The translations under genes and the position numbers were made by a program. A stretch of DNA of 64,000 nt from Collinsella sp. AF20-14LB. GTDB taxonomy: Bacteria > Actinomycetota > Coriobacteriia > Coriobacteriales > Coriobacteriaceae. Positions 33,889-44,404 of the stretch are shown piece by piece; the first letter of the stretch is position 1; each line of letters opens with the position of its first letter. The notes beneath the pieces are model-generated. The model did not search any database, had not been told where the DNA came from, and saw nothing but the letters and a program-made list of their open reading frames with translations. The DNA lies in contig NZ_QRWD01000006.1 in assembly GCF_003459505.1 (NCBI RefSeq), positions 85,744-149,743 on the forward strand. Direction: 5' to 3'.

Positions 33889-36800
33889 CTAGCTGGCAAT
33901 CCAATACTGCGGATACTTATTGATATCGATGGGGGCGGCGAGCTCGCCGATATCGCTTATGGCCTCCATGCCCATCAGCGAGCGCAGGCAATTCTCACAC
34001 TCCATGATGGGCTCATTTACAGCCTTATTGAGCACATCGAACGTCGGCGACTCAAACGTATCCATGTTGACGTTGCCGAACCACTTGCTCTCAACGTAGT
34101 CGGCTTCCTCGTCATCCGTGGCAACTCCCACCATCTGACGAGGCCATGTCTTGAGCAGCGATTCGCGATCGGCCTCGGCAATATCGAGCGCCACGTTGCC
34201 GCCAAACGAGAACGGCATGCTCTCCATCCCGCCCAGCAACTCCGGCAGCGGGCAGCCAGAAGGCAGCGTCACCGTCACATCGCTACAGCCCATAAACGCG
34301 CCGCTCTGGATGCCGACCACCTTATCGCACAGCTCAATCTCGGTGAGGTTCGAGCAGCGCGAGAAGGCGTTCGAGTCGATTACGGTTGGCCCCGTCAACA
34401 CGCTCGCTAAATCGGCCCGTTCGATATCAGACGGCGCCGAGACCAGCGTGGCAGTACCGTCACCGTTGTCCTCTATCTCCCATTCATGGCTCTCGGCCGC
34501 ATCGCCACCCGCCTGTATTACCGTAGAAGCCTCGACCAACGGCAGCCCCATCATGGTTCGCAGGCGATTCTCGGGCTCCAATAGGTTCTGAGCCATCTGC
34601 GCCCTAACCGCATCGGCCGTCGGCTCCGGACCCTCCCCCATGAACCAATCGGAAAGCATGCCAAATTCCACAACGCCATAATACGTGTCGTAGTCGTCGT
34701 AGCCAATGAGTCCGTAGACCCATGCATTGAGGTAGTCCTGCTCCATGCCGCTGGGCAACGACAGGTGAATGCGGCCGGCCTCCTCTTGGACATCGGTTGC
34801 GCCGTCCAAGAAGAAACCCACACCCGGCGATGGATAGCCCAGCGTCGCGATACCGGTACCGACGGTCAAGTTCGTAAAGGCGGCATCATTGCCAAACACC
34901 GATGACGCCAGGTAGTTTCGAGAGCCCGCACCCGTAGCTGCGTCGTAGTCGCCATTGGTATCCGCCACAAACGATGCACTCGCGAGCCTCGGGCAGTCCA
35001 TGAATGCCTGATCGCTGATTTCGATCGTTGCCGCGTGCACAGACGCCGAGACAAGATTCGTGCAGCCTTCGAACGCCGACACGCCGACGTAGATATCGTT
35101 ATCGGGAAGATCGATGTTCAGGTCGCCGGCGATGCCGGAATTCCTGAAGGCATAGCGATCGATATATGCCAGCTTGGGAGCCGAAGCCCAATCGACATCC
35201 CACGCGCCTCCGATCCCCTCAAAGGCACCAGGCAGGTCCTTGGCGCCAGACAAGGAATAGCCGCCAAAGATCTCAATCGTACTCGGCAGCAGCTCAATCG
35301 TACCGTTGAGCATCGAGGGCGCACCGAGCAGGATGCTTGGCTTGCCTTCCTCGTCGCCATCGTAATAGCCGTAGAGAAGGGGCGCGTCGTCGCTTTGGGC
35401 ATCGCAAGCAAAATCGTAAATGCCGTCGACAGTGACAAAGCGGCTGTCGTAGCCCTGCAGCTCGCCATCGGGCGCATACCAGGTGCAGCCGGCCGGATTG
35501 GGATTCTCGGTCGTGGCAAAGACAGCCTTTTTAGCACGCGACGCCACAAAGCCCAGGCTCGTACAGCCCTTAAAGGCATCAGCCCCCACCTCGATGCTAT
35601 CAGGCGTGCCGATAAACACACCTTGAAGGTTTTGGCAGTTCTCAAACGCGTTACGGCCGATGGCACTCGTCTTCTCGCCCAGATTGACAAACCTGAGCTC
35701 CGCATCGCCCGAGAAAGCATACGGTGCGATGGAATCTACTTGGAGCTGCTTGCCGCCATCCGTAAGCAAGGTGCCGTCAAAGGTCGCGGACAGGTTGCCA
35801 TCCTCATCGCCTGCAGCGGACAGCAAAATCGTCTTGCCAGCGTTGGCATAATACAAGTACCCATCTTGAGACAGGCTCATCTTAATCACGCGCGCATCGG
35901 GTGCACCGGCAGCAGCCTTATGCTGCTCGACATACGCGACCTGCTCGTCGGTTGCGCACACGATGGTCCGCACGGAACCGCCCGCAAGGCTGCCGTCCTC
36001 GAGCGTCACCCTATCGTCAAACCACGGCATGAGTACCAGCGTGTCAACCGACGTGTTGCCCGCAAAGGCACCCTTCTTGATGGTGTTGGAAATCTGCACC
36101 AGGGCAATATTGGAACCCGTATCGAGCACATAGCACAGGTCGCTTTCGAGCTGCGAATTAATGTTGTACACCAGCCCCTGTGAGTACGTGAGCTGGACAC
36201 TAGGGTTGGTCGCGGGCGACACGTATACGCCGTAGGTATTCTCTAGTTCGTCCGCGTGCTCGGTAATAAAATCGAGCAGCGCGGCATCGTCAACGACCAG
36301 GGTACAGTCCTGCAGCTTACTCACGTCAATCTGGGGCAACTCGCCCTCTTTGGATGCGTGCAGAACAATACGATCGAGCTTATTGCGATCGGGAATGACG
36401 ACATGGGTAATATCGGCGGGAACATCGAGCTCGCGCGTATGGTAGGGAACGCCCAGATACTCCTTGCCATCGCGAGAGGTCAAGATACCCTCATCCGTTG
36501 CGGCATAGACGGGGTTATCCGATGCGACACGGTAGGCATCGAGCACCTGAAAGCCCGCATTAACGTTGACGTAGTACACCGAGGACGGTAGCTCTAGATT
36601 GTTGATCTGCCACGTAAAGACTTCACGCTGACGACTGTCGGTATAGGCGTCGACCGCCTGCACACCCTGCGGAACGCTGAGCGTCTCGCCCCCGCCATCA
36701 ACAGACACGACCGACTCGTCCACATCGACAAGCGTCTGCAGGCGTGAGTTATTGAGGCTGGTCGGGTCGTCGTCAAAGCGATAGTCCTCGTCGAGGGCAT

Positions 36801-38136
36801 AGCCCTGAAAGCGCACCTTGTAGGCGGGATCGATGGACACGACATCGCCGGGAACCACCACATGGCGACCGGGCGTCAGCGTGTAGAAATACGGGACGGC
36901 TGCCTCGTTCTCGCGCCACCCCAGCAACAAGGCATTGAGGTAACCTTCCGAATCGACATGCCCCGCCTGCTTCATAAAGGCTTCTTGTGTGTTGACGCCC
37001 AGCAGGTTCTCCTTGGAGCTCAGCGTGCTCCAAATCACACTACGCTGGCCCATCGAATCGGGCTGGCCGACCACAAACAGGCGCGACTGCGCCGGCTGGA
37101 TGGTAACGGTTCGTGTCGTCCACGCCGTATCCTGCGACAAGCGCAGCGAGACGCTTACCGTGAGCGGCTGGCTCGAGCACAGAGCCGGATTCTGCTCGCC
37201 CGCGGCATTGGTCCACGAGTTGATGCGAAAGTACGGAAACGTGGCGAACTCGTCCTTGCTGCAGGCAAGGTAGTACAGGCCGATGTCATCGCTCCAGTGG
37301 ACATCCATGGCGCAGAACAGCGTCCAGGCATCGAGCATTTGCCCGTCGTAGATTGCATCCACCATGGGCTCAATTTGCACCTTGTTGGGATCGATCGATC
37401 CAGCCGCACCGTTAAACTGCGTAAAGAACGTTGTGTCTCCCATAGGGGCGCCCTTTTGGGGTGCGGGATCCTGGAGCAGGTACTTATAGGAATTGGCCGT
37501 CGAGGTGGCCGAGCCGCCCGGGCTGGAACTACCGCCAGCACCGTTTGTGCCTGCGCCACCGCCGGCGCTACCGCCAGACGTTCCACCCGCATTGATAACG
37601 GGAACGTTTTGTCCGCCTCCCGAGCCACCAGCGCCGCCCGCGCCGGCGCCCGAACCGCCCGCAGCCCCTACGCCCGTTCCATCGGCGTTGCCGGTAACGT
37701 TATAGGCAGTCGTGCCGCTTTGCCCCGTCAGATTTGCCTGTCCCTGCGCATTATCGAGCGGTGCCCGCTGCTCGCGTGCGCTCGTTTCCCGGTTGTCGCT
37801 ATCCTCGTCATGACGATTTGCCTCGGCATCCGTCGAGAGCGGACTGATCCGATACGCCTCGCCGGACTCCGCGTCACCGTGACTGTATGCAGCGATATAC
37901 CCCGAAGGGTCGAAGCTCAGATTACTCTGGGCCAACTCAAAGGCGACCGTGCCAAATACGCCGACCGCAGCAACCGAAACCGCCGCCGCCACAACGCGCG
38001 TTGCAGCCAAAGGCTTGGCACCATACATATTTTTAGCGGCATGCTGAACACGCGCGGACGCATTCCGCGGGCCTTTTAATTTGGCCGACACCGCGTTCTT
38101 GTGCGCCGCCATATGTTGAGGATGTTTAGAAAACAC
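33889..38136 (-). CDS. Large BspA-like leucine-rich-repeat surface protein, membrane-anchored at the N-terminus
   Basis: 1415 residues. A cytoplasmic basic head (residues 1-45) is followed by one hydrophobic helix (VVAAAVSVAAVGVFGTVAFE), then an acidic stretch and a long Gly/Ala/Ser-rich linker at about 145-210. The exterior part carries BspA-type LRR units, for example IGRNAFENCQNLQGVFIG, VGADAFKGCTSLGFV, VGVSAFEGCTNLVSA and ISDQAFMDCPRL. No sortase tail is seen; the N-terminal helix is the anchor. BspA-like proteins bind host matrix or other bacteria, but the ligand here is unknown. It is last in a row with a transglutaminase-fold protein, DUF58 and MoxR (15-base gap), suggesting that those handle or mature it. 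Confidence 0.8.
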   Translation of the reverse strand: MFSKHPQHMAAHKNAVSAKLKGPRNASARVQHAAKNMYGAKPLAATRVVAAAVSVAAVGVFGTVAFELAQSNLSFDPSGYIAAYSHGDAESGEAYRISPLSTDAEANRHDEDSDNRETSAREQRAPLDNAQGQANLTGQSGTTAYNVTGNADGTGVGAAGGSGAGAGGAGGSGGGQNVPVINAGGTSGGSAGGGAGTNGAGGSSSPGGSATSTANSYKYLLQDPAPQKGAPMGDTTFFTQFNGAAGSIDPNKVQIEPMVDAIYDGQMLDAWTLFCAMDVHWSDDIGLYYLACSKDEFATFPYFRINSWTNAAGEQNPALCSSQPLTVSVSLRLSQDTAWTTRTVTIQPAQSRLFVVGQPDSMGQRSVIWSTLSSKENLLGVNTQEAFMKQAGHVDSEGYLNALLLGWRENEAAVPYFYTLTPGRHVVVPGDVVSIDPAYKVRFQGYALDEDYRFDDDPTSLNNSRLQTLVDVDESVVSVDGGGETLSVPQGVQAVDAYTDSRQREVFTWQINNLELPSSVYYVNVNAGFQVLDAYRVASDNPVYAATDEGILTSRDGKEYLGVPYHTRELDVPADITHVVIPDRNKLDRIVLHASKEGELPQIDVSKLQDCTLVVDDAALLDFITEHADELENTYGVYVSPATNPSVQLTYSQGLVYNINSQLESDLCYVLDTGSNIALVQISNTIKKGAFAGNTSVDTLVLMPWFDDRVTLEDGSLAGGSVRTIVCATDEQVAYVEQHKAAAGAPDARVIKMSLSQDGYLYYANAGKTILLSAAGDEDGNLSATFDGTLLTDGGKQLQVDSIAPYAFSGDAELRFVNLGEKTSAIGRNAFENCQNLQGVFIGTPDSIEVGADAFKGCTSLGFVASRAKKAVFATTENPNPAGCTWYAPDGELQGYDSRFVTVDGIYDFACDAQSDDAPLLYGYYDGDEEGKPSILLGAPSMLNGTIELLPSTIEIFGGYSLSGAKDLPGAFEGIGGAWDVDWASAPKLAYIDRYAFRNSGIAGDLNIDLPDNDIYVGVSAFEGCTNLVSASVHAATIEISDQAFMDCPRLASASFVADTNGDYDAATGAGSRNYLASSVFGNDAAFTNLTVGTGIATLGYPSPGVGFFLDGATDVQEEAGRIHLSLPSGMEQDYLNAWVYGLIGYDDYDTYYGVVEFGMLSDWFMGEGPEPTADAVRAQMAQNLLEPENRLRTMMGLPLVEASTVIQAGGDAAESHEWEIEDNGDGTATLVSAPSDIERADLASVLTGPTVIDSNAFSRCSNLTEIELCDKVVGIQSGAFMGCSDVTVTLPSGCPLPELLGGMESMPFSFGGNVALDIAEADRESLLKTWPRQMVGVATDDEEADYVESKWFGNVNMDTFESPTFDVLNKAVNEPIMECENCLRSLMGMEAISDIGELAAPIDINKYPQYWIAS

Positions 38137-38151
38137 GTAGACCTACTCCCT

Positions 38152-40464
38152 CTACAACGCGTACAGCATGTAGCGACGGAAGCGTTCAATAACAGTTTGC
38201 GGAACCGGCATGCTCCGATGCAGGCGTTCGGTAAAACGTCGGAGCGTGCGCAACTCGTTCGGTCTAAGCTGGCGGCCACCAAACGCATAAGCTTGATGAA
38301 GTCGAATCGCTCGACGGTATTCCCACGGGTCGATCTGGGGGAACACTGCAGCAAAGGCATCCAGGCAATCGAGCGGCTTGGTCTCGTCAAAGGCGTCGAG
38401 ACCGCTTTGGTTCATCACAAGGGCAAGATAGCCGTAGAGTGCCGGCACGCATATATCCTGCTCATCACTCTCGATAGCCCGCGTGCGCCGAGCGCGCAAG
38501 ACAAACCTGCGAACAAACAGAGCGAGCAGGGCGGCAATCGCCGTGCCGATCAAACCGACCCCAACTTTGGCCACAACGGGGATGTTATACATTACCGGCA
38601 CATCCTCGCGATGCTTATCCTCGGCCTGTCCTGCGACCGAGCCCGCATCGAGCGTCTTATCGTTGGCGCCGTTGCTCCATGCCTCGCCCACATCGATAAT
38701 CTTATCGGCATCGAGCGTCTGGCTATAGTATCCAGGGGTGACCTCCACGGGCGTCCATCCCTGACCGTCAAGGTAGATCTCGGTCCACGCGTGCGCATCG
38801 GCAGCCGTCAAGTTGAGCGCCACGCCTGCCCCAACAGCAGCGGCCAGCTGATCATCTTCTGCCCGATAGCCCTCGACATAGCGCGCGGGAATTCCCTGAG
38901 ATCGAAACGCGAGCGTCGCCGCCGTGGCAAAGTAGGCAGAGTTGCCCTCGTGCGCCGTGCCCAAGAACCACGCGACAAACGACGTCGCCCCGGTATAGGT
39001 TGGCGGGTTATCCGTCTGTCCCGCAAGCGAAGCCAACATCGTGCGCACGCGACTGATCACGGCTGTATCCGAAACAGTCGCCCCAGCATCCCAGCTGTCG
39101 CTCGAGAACAGGTATGCATCGATGGCATCCCGCTCCTCTTCGCGAACGTCCAAGTAATTATCGCGAACAAAAGCGGCGTACACCCGCTCGCTTTTTGCAT
39201 AGTCGCTCTTGGAGGACGCCAGCCAGCTCGAATCTGCAATGACGTCATCCACCGGCACGTTATCGACAATCACGCGATACGCCTTAGACGGCAAAAGGTC
39301 CATGCTTAGCATCGTCGAGGCCGTCAACATTGCACCGGTACCGCCCAGCGAGCGCAGCGTATAGGGAGCATAGGTGTATCTGCGGTTGGCGCCCGACGCA
39401 TCGACCGAAATCTCAACCGCCTCGACAGGCTCGCCACCCTCGCGCTCGGCCTCGGCGTCAAACGCGGCGCGCTGCTCGGCTACCGTCAAACCGTTCTGGC
39501 GCAGCCAATCACGCATGCCGGACCATTCACCCTCGTAGGACATCCAGTCGCCGCGCCCCCAAGACATGCCATCAAACGTCGTGCCCACAAAACCCTTCAT
39601 GAGTAGATCGTCGCCGAGCGTCTTGCTGGCGGCAAGCGACAGCGTCGTGGACTCGCCTTCGTTCATGTCCGCCGCTTGCGAAAGGTCGCCCTCGGGCAGC
39701 GAATCATCCCCAAATCGAACGTTCTGGACCGCTTTGACGGCAGACGCCGACAGGGCGGACACCTCGGGAAGAGGCTGCACAAGGGCAGCGATCAGCGCAA
39801 AGAGAACACCGCATGCGGCGCACAGGCCGCCAAGACCAAATAGAACCTGGGGCAAACCTACCGTAGAGCCCCGCAACTCGTCAGCACGGCACTGGACAAG
39901 CCAGCCCGCAACGCCCAGCGTCATAGACATCGCAGAATCACCAAGCTGCAGCGCCATGGAAGCCGAGCCGCAGATAACGATGATTAAGAGCGTGGGCCAC
40001 GAAACGCTCAAGTTGGCAAAAAGCCAGGCGAGTGAGCCGGCAAACATGCCGGCGAGCACCGCCAGCGACACGGCTTCACACAGCAGACCGGCGTCTGCCA
40101 CCAATGGAATATACAGTTCACAGATCGAGTTGACGCGAGCGATAACGGTATTGACGCACGCATAGAAGCCCCAGCGTGCCGAAGGAATCAAGAGCGCGCA
40201 TAAAAGCGCTACGGACGCCGCAGCCAAGGCAATCCAGAGGGGAGCCTTTTTCGAAGCCATCAAAACGCCCAAAGCGCCCAGCGCAACGGCCACGCCAACG
40301 GCAACGGCCAGCATTATCCCCATGTACGTTGCACTCAGGCACCGAGCAATTGTGCAGCAGAAGCCCGCAGACAATAAAACCGCGGGAGCCACCGACAGGA
40401 ACATAGCAACAACGCGACCATTCGAAGCGATGCGCTCCGTCGAGGTAAGAGTCACAAAGTTCAT
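38152..40464 (-). CDS. Transglutaminase-fold membrane protein (TgpA-like) with catalytic Cys replaced by Ser
   Basis: 770 residues from ATG 40464, one base after the DUF58 stop. The N-terminal third has about six membrane helices. An exterior domain of about 450 residues holds the transglutaminase core: GNSAYFATAATLAFRSQG, GIPARYVEGY, DAHAWTEIYLDGQGW and PVEVTPGY. A further membrane helix and a cytoplasmic tail follow. In the family the first motif is GxCxxFA; here Ser509 (codon 38938-38940, TCT) stands at the Cys position while His and the acidic partner remain. It may be a pseudo-enzyme or use Ser. Position in a MoxR-DUF58-transglutaminase cluster is classical. Confidence 0.83.
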   Translation of the reverse strand: MNFVTLTSTERIASNGRVVAMFLSVAPAVLLSAGFCCTIARCLSATYMGIMLAVAVGVAVALGALGVLMASKKAPLWIALAAASVALLCALLIPSARWGFYACVNTVIARVNSICELYIPLVADAGLLCEAVSLAVLAGMFAGSLAWLFANLSVSWPTLLIIVICGSASMALQLGDSAMSMTLGVAGWLVQCRADELRGSTVGLPQVLFGLGGLCAACGVLFALIAALVQPLPEVSALSASAVKAVQNVRFGDDSLPEGDLSQAADMNEGESTTLSLAASKTLGDDLLMKGFVGTTFDGMSWGRGDWMSYEGEWSGMRDWLRQNGLTVAEQRAAFDAEAEREGGEPVEAVEISVDASGANRRYTYAPYTLRSLGGTGAMLTASTMLSMDLLPSKAYRVIVDNVPVDDVIADSSWLASSKSDYAKSERVYAAFVRDNYLDVREEERDAIDAYLFSSDSWDAGATVSDTAVISRVRTMLASLAGQTDNPPTYTGATSFVAWFLGTAHEGNSAYFATAATLAFRSQGIPARYVEGYRAEDDQLAAAVGAGVALNLTAADAHAWTEIYLDGQGWTPVEVTPGYYSQTLDADKIIDVGEAWSNGANDKTLDAGSVAGQAEDKHREDVPVMYNIPVVAKVGVGLIGTAIAALLALFVRRFVLRARRTRAIESDEQDICVPALYGYLALVMNQSGLDAFDETKPLDCLDAFAAVFPQIDPWEYRRAIRLHQAYAFGGRQLRPNELRTLRRFTERLHRSMPVPQTVIERFRRYMLYAL

Positions 40465-40465
40465 C

Positions 40466-41638
40466 TTAGAGCTCCAGACTCTTGATACGGGCCGAATCAC
40501 TCGATACCGGGCAATGCGTGATGATGTAGTTGGCTCCGTGCTCGATGCTATACGACTCGACCGAATCCGACACATGGAGTACCGATAGATCGGTCAGACG
40601 GCCTATCTCGATATAGGCCTGTTCATCGACGCCCACCGTTACCAGCACCGTTTTGCCAATGCCCTTTGCTGCCACGAGCTTGGCATAGTGCTCGTGCGAT
40701 GTTGGATAGGCAGGGCCAAGCGGCGTTGCCGTCAAAGCATCAAGCATCCTATTGAACCCACGTCGGTCATCAACGGGATAGACAGCCAAAGAGCCTTCGG
40801 GGGCAGCCACGACCACATGATGGTATCCCTGACGCATAAGCGCCAGCGATATCGATGCGGTAAAACCCAGCACCGCAGAAAGAACCTCAGCGTGGCTTGC
40901 GTGCTCAAAGTCGCACGCAAACGCACCAAACAAGATGGCAATAGCGTGGTCTTGTGGGCGCGAAGCCTCGCGCACCAGCATGTCGTCAAAACGCGTCGAC
41001 AGCTTCCAGTGAATCGACTTAACGGCATCGCCCTCGTGATAGGGCCTTATGTCAAAGACCTCGGAGGCATCTTGGCCGCTTCGATGGGGATCGTAGCTCG
41101 TGCCCTCAAGACCGGCAGAAGCACTTTGGTTAGGAACAACCTGGATGTCGAGCACCTCGGGATAGACCGTAAACAACCCATGAAAGTCTGCATTCTCGAG
41201 AGCAAGCGACGTAAAGCCCATCTCATCGACCAGGCGCGCGGTGTCAAGGGTAATCGTGTGCGCACCGCAGACGGTCGAATCGAGCTCCAGCTCAAACAAA
41301 GCGGGCCTGCCCGTCGCGGGGGCAAGACTTACGGGATAGACTGTCCGCGCTCCCGTCAGCTGGTTATAAACCGAAAACGACAGCTCCATACGACCGCGAA
41401 ACATAAGCGGGCGATCCAGTGTGATGCGCAATACAAGAGGCGCGTTGACAACACACGACCGGGGAAGCTCAAAGCTAAGCTTGAGCAGGGCAACGCTCGA
41501 ACGGCACGCCGCCACCGTAATCACGGGCATGGCGATCAACGCCGCGGCAGCAGCGAGCGCGGCCGCATTGGCGGTAAACACAAACGTGGCGAGCAGGAGC
41601 GCGACGGACACGATATAGGTAATCTTGTTGGCAATCAT
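40466..41638 (-). CDS. DUF58-family protein with VWA-like fold
   Basis: 390 residues. Two N-terminal membrane helices (YIVSVALLLATFVFTANA and the next) precede a beta-rich domain. The DUF58 signature is DIRPYHEGDAVKSIHWKLS, followed by LVREASRPQDHAIAILFGAF, a degenerate von Willebrand A fold. DUF58 proteins pair with MoxR AAA ATPases and membrane transglutaminase-like proteins, as here, in a chaperone-like or surface-maturation unit. It is separated from moxR by 35 bases and from the transglutaminase gene by one base. Confidence 0.85.
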   Translation of the reverse strand: MIANKITYIVSVALLLATFVFTANAAALAAAAALIAMPVITVAACRSSVALLKLSFELPRSCVVNAPLVLRITLDRPLMFRGRMELSFSVYNQLTGARTVYPVSLAPATGRPALFELELDSTVCGAHTITLDTARLVDEMGFTSLALENADFHGLFTVYPEVLDIQVVPNQSASAGLEGTSYDPHRSGQDASEVFDIRPYHEGDAVKSIHWKLSTRFDDMLVREASRPQDHAIAILFGAFACDFEHASHAEVLSAVLGFTASISLALMRQGYHHVVVAAPEGSLAVYPVDDRRGFNRMLDALTATPLGPAYPTSHEHYAKLVAAKGIGKTVLVTVGVDEQAYIEIGRLTDLSVLHVSDSVESYSIEHGANYIITHCPVSSDSARIKSLEL

Positions 41639-41673
41639 GGGCGTAACGTAGGACGCAAAAGGTAAACGATCCG

Positions 41674-42627
41674 CTACGAGCGGCCGCGAACCTGACCCAT
41701 AGACGGGGCGGGAACGGCAGCGAGGATGCGGTCGAGGACGTCGGCGGCGCCAATCGATTCAACACGCGCCTGGGGGCGTAAAACGAGACGGTGGGCGCAA
41801 ACAGCCTTAAATACCTCGCGCACGTCCTCGGGCACCACATAGTCGCGCTCACGAATCAATGCGCAGGCGCGCGCCATGCGGGTGAGCGCGATAATGCCGC
41901 GGGGGCTCACGCCCAGCTCGACAAGATCGTCATTACGGGTCTCCTCGCACAGGCGGACGATATAATCCAGCACCGTGTCGGCAACCTGTACATTGCCCAG
42001 GTAGTTTTGGATATCGAGCAGATCATCGCAGGCAACCATGGGCTTAATGTCGTCGAGCGGGTTGACATAGCGACGGGCCTTGAGGATATCAATCTGGTCC
42101 TGGCGCGACGGATAGCCAACGGACAGACGAACCATAAAGCGGTCGAGCTGGCTATCGGGCAGCGGCTGAGTACCTGCCGAGCCCACCGGGTTCTCGGTTG
42201 CGATGCACACGAAGGGACGCGGGACCTGATGCGTCTGCCCATCGATTGTCACCGCGCGCTCTTCCATAACCTCGAGCAGGGCCGACTGCGTCTTTGCGCT
42301 GGTACGGTTGATCTCGTCGCCCAGTAGCATGTTGCAGTTGACCGCACCCCACACAAAACGGAACACGCCGGCATCGCGGTCGAACATCGTAAAGCCCGTA
42401 ATGTCCGAGGGCAGCGTATCGGGCGTAAACTGCACGCGCTTAAAGTCCAGGCCCAGCGCGCGCGAAAGCGCCAGGGCCAGTGTCGTCTTACCGGTGCCGG
42501 GCACATCCTCCAGCAGGATATGGCCGCCGGCATAGATGGCCATGAGAGCTTTCTCGATCACATCGCGCTTGCCCAGCAGGGCGCGGCTCACTTCGTTGAT
42601 GATGCTGTTGGACTGTTCGACAATCAC
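41674..42627 (-). CDS. MoxR-family AAA+ ATPase
   Basis: 317 residues; GTG start at 42627, with GAGGAAAT in the end of the kinase gene. Walker A is EDVPGTGKTTLALALS, Walker B MLLGDEINRTSAKTQSALLE, sensor 1 CIATENPVGSAGTQPLP, and the C-terminal lid carries GVSPRGIIALTRMARACA. MoxR ATPases act as chaperones that activate metal-containing or VWA-domain partners; the DUF58 gene next door is the expected partner. Two bases separate it from the kinase gene, so the five genes are very likely one operon. Confidence 0.9.
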   Translation of the reverse strand: MIVEQSNSIINEVSRALLGKRDVIEKALMAIYAGGHILLEDVPGTGKTTLALALSRALGLDFKRVQFTPDTLPSDITGFTMFDRDAGVFRFVWGAVNCNMLLGDEINRTSAKTQSALLEVMEERAVTIDGQTHQVPRPFVCIATENPVGSAGTQPLPDSQLDRFMVRLSVGYPSRQDQIDILKARRYVNPLDDIKPMVACDDLLDIQNYLGNVQVADTVLDYIVRLCEETRNDDLVELGVSPRGIIALTRMARACALIRERDYVVPEDVREVFKAVCAHRLVLRPQARVESIGAADVLDRILAAVPAPSMGQVRGRS

Positions 42628-42629
42628 GG

Positions 42630-44273
42630 TTACTCATTTCCTCGGTAAGCTGCCTCGGCCGTCGCGGCCGCCAGCTGTGCTTTCAAAACGTTCAGATCGA
42701 TGGGCTTGCCCACATGTCCGTTCATGCCCACACTGCGCGAGCGCTCAACGTCCTCTGTGTAGTCATTGGCAGAAAGCGCAATGATGGGAATGGCGCCGGC
42801 GTCCTCACGATCGAGCCCTCGAATCCGCTCCGCCGCTTCCCAGCCGTTGAGCACGGGCATCTGAATATCCATGAGGATCGCATCGTACGTGCCCACGGGC
42901 ATGCTCCGGAATCGCTCGACGACCGCCTGACCGTTCTCGGCACGATCGACCGCCGCGCCTCGTCTTGCCAGCAGCTCAATCACGATCATGGCATTGATTT
43001 CGTTATCCTCGGCCAGCAGGAATCGCTTGCCCTCAAACTGGTAGGTAAACGACGACCCCATGGAATCGGACGCCGTCTCGAGCGTCTGCTCTTTAATCTT
43101 GAGCTCCTCGACCTGCTCCGGCGTGGCAAGTCGCAGCGGGATGTAGGCCGAAAACGTCGAACCGCGTCCAGGCTCGGTATCGACGACGATCTCGCCGCCC
43201 ATCAGGTCGACGAGCGCGCTCGTGATGGCCATACCCAAGCCCGTTCCGCCGTAGCGGCGCGCAATGGTGCGGTCCTCCTGCTCAAACGGCTTAAAGATCT
43301 TGCTGACGTAGCGCGGATCCATGCCCTTGCCTGTGTCGCGCACGCGCAGCATATAGCTCACGCCGCCGTCTGTCTGGTACATCTCGCGCAGGGTTACGGT
43401 AACGCTGCCGCCCTGCTCGGTAAACTTGACTGCGTTGGAGATAAAGTTGATGACGATCTGCGACAGGCGCATGCGGTCGCCCACGACAAAAACGTTTTCG
43501 CAGTCCTCGAGATTGACCGAGTACGCAAGCCCTTTGTCGGCTGCCTGCAAGGTAAACATGCGCTCAATCTCGTCGGCAAACAGACGTATGTCAAACGGCG
43601 CGGCGTCAAGGCGCACACGCCCGCTGTTGAGGCGGCTCATGTCGAGCATGTCGTTGATAAGCGAAAGCAAATAGGCAGAAAGCTGCGAGGCGCGAGACAG
43701 GTCGTCCATTAGGCGAGGCTCATCCGCATGGTGCTCACGGGCAAGCGAAATCATTCCCTCGATGCCATTGAGCGGCGTGCGGATCTCGTGGCTCATCTGG
43801 TTCATATAGTCCGTGCGCGCGTTGGCGGTCTCGACGGCGCGATCGCGCTCTGCCTCCACCTTGGCGATGCGCTCGTTTTCGGCCGTTACATCGACTGCAG
43901 AAACCAGGTACTGCGCGCCGTCCTGAATGAGCGAAATCGTAAACCTTATGCTGAGCTGCGGCTTTGCTCCGTGGGGCGCATGGTAGGTGCACAGGAGGTT
44001 CAGCGGGGTCACATGGTCCCATTCCCTCACCTGTCGCTGCATGCGCACGCGGTCGCTATCGGGGATAAAGCGGTACAGCGTCTCGATGTCGTCGCTAATA
44101 CGCTCGGGCGATACACCAAATACGCGTTCAAAGTTTGGAGTGATGTAGAGCGGAAAGCAGTCGCTGGCGCGCAAAACCAGCGCAACGTTGGGCCCTTGCT
44201 GCGCAAGCGCCTCTTCAAACAATCGACGCCCTCGGTCCGCGTCGCGCTTCTCGTGTGAACCGAACAGCCCCAA
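42630..44273 (-). CDS. Cytoplasmic hybrid histidine kinase: PAS - HisKA - HATPase - receiver
   Basis: 547 residues. Start is TTG at 44273 six bases after AAAGGGGG. PAS-like region about 25-150; dimerisation/phospho-acceptor [18 protein letters not shown]; HATPase boxes with [16 protein letters not shown] (N), RDTGKGMDP (G1), [16 protein letters not shown] (G2); receiver with [12 protein letters not shown], phospho-acceptor Asp in [11 protein letters not shown] and the Lys in VGKPID. No membrane helix, so the signal is probably intracellular. First gene of the MoxR-DUF58-transglutaminase-BspA run. No DNA-binding output is encoded nearby. Confidence 0.88.
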   Translation of the reverse strand: MGLFGSHEKRDADRGRRLFEEALAQQGPNVALVLRASDCFPLYITPNFERVFGVSPERISDDIETLYRFIPDSDRVRMQRQVREWDHVTPLNLLCTYHAPHGAKPQLSIRFTISLIQDGAQYLVSAVDVTAENERIAKVEAERDRAVETANARTDYMNQMSHEIRTPLNGIEGMISLAREHHADEPRLMDDLSRASQLSAYLLSLINDMLDMSRLNSGRVRLDAAPFDIRLFADEIERMFTLQAADKGLAYSVNLEDCENVFVVGDRMRLSQIVINFISNAVKFTEQGGSVTVTLREMYQTDGGVSYMLRVRDTGKGMDPRYVSKIFKPFEQEDRTIARRYGGTGLGMAITSALVDLMGGEIVVDTEPGRGSTFSAYIPLRLATPEQVEELKIKEQTLETASDSMGSSFTYQFEGKRFLLAEDNEINAMIVIELLARRGAAVDRAENGQAVVERFRSMPVGTYDAILMDIQMPVLNGWEAAERIRGLDREDAGAIPIIALSANDYTEDVERSRSVGMNGHVGKPIDLNVLKAQLAAATAEAAYRGNE

Positions 44274-44364
44274 TATGCCCCCTTTTATATTTCGGGGTTT
44301 AGTCTACCAGCTCAAAGGCACTTTACAGAGATAATACCCAGCTAAAGTTAGCAATTAATGATGC

Positions 44365-44403
44365 AAAACGCGCCCGAGGCAACCTTGCCATCGGGCGCGT
44401 TTT
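44365..44403 (-). terminator. Strong terminator after the SDR gene
   Basis: AAAACGCGCCCGA pairs with TCGGGCGCGTTTT, with an inner GGCAA/TTGCC stem. It starts two bases after the SDR stop on the minus strand and ends in TTTTGC. Confidence 0.8.
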
Positions 44404-44404
44404 G

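Noticed and set aside
35035..38079. Two long plus-strand frames opposite the BspA-like gene
   Set aside because: They lack domain similarity, while the minus-strand frame has LRR units and is uninterrupted over 1415 codons.
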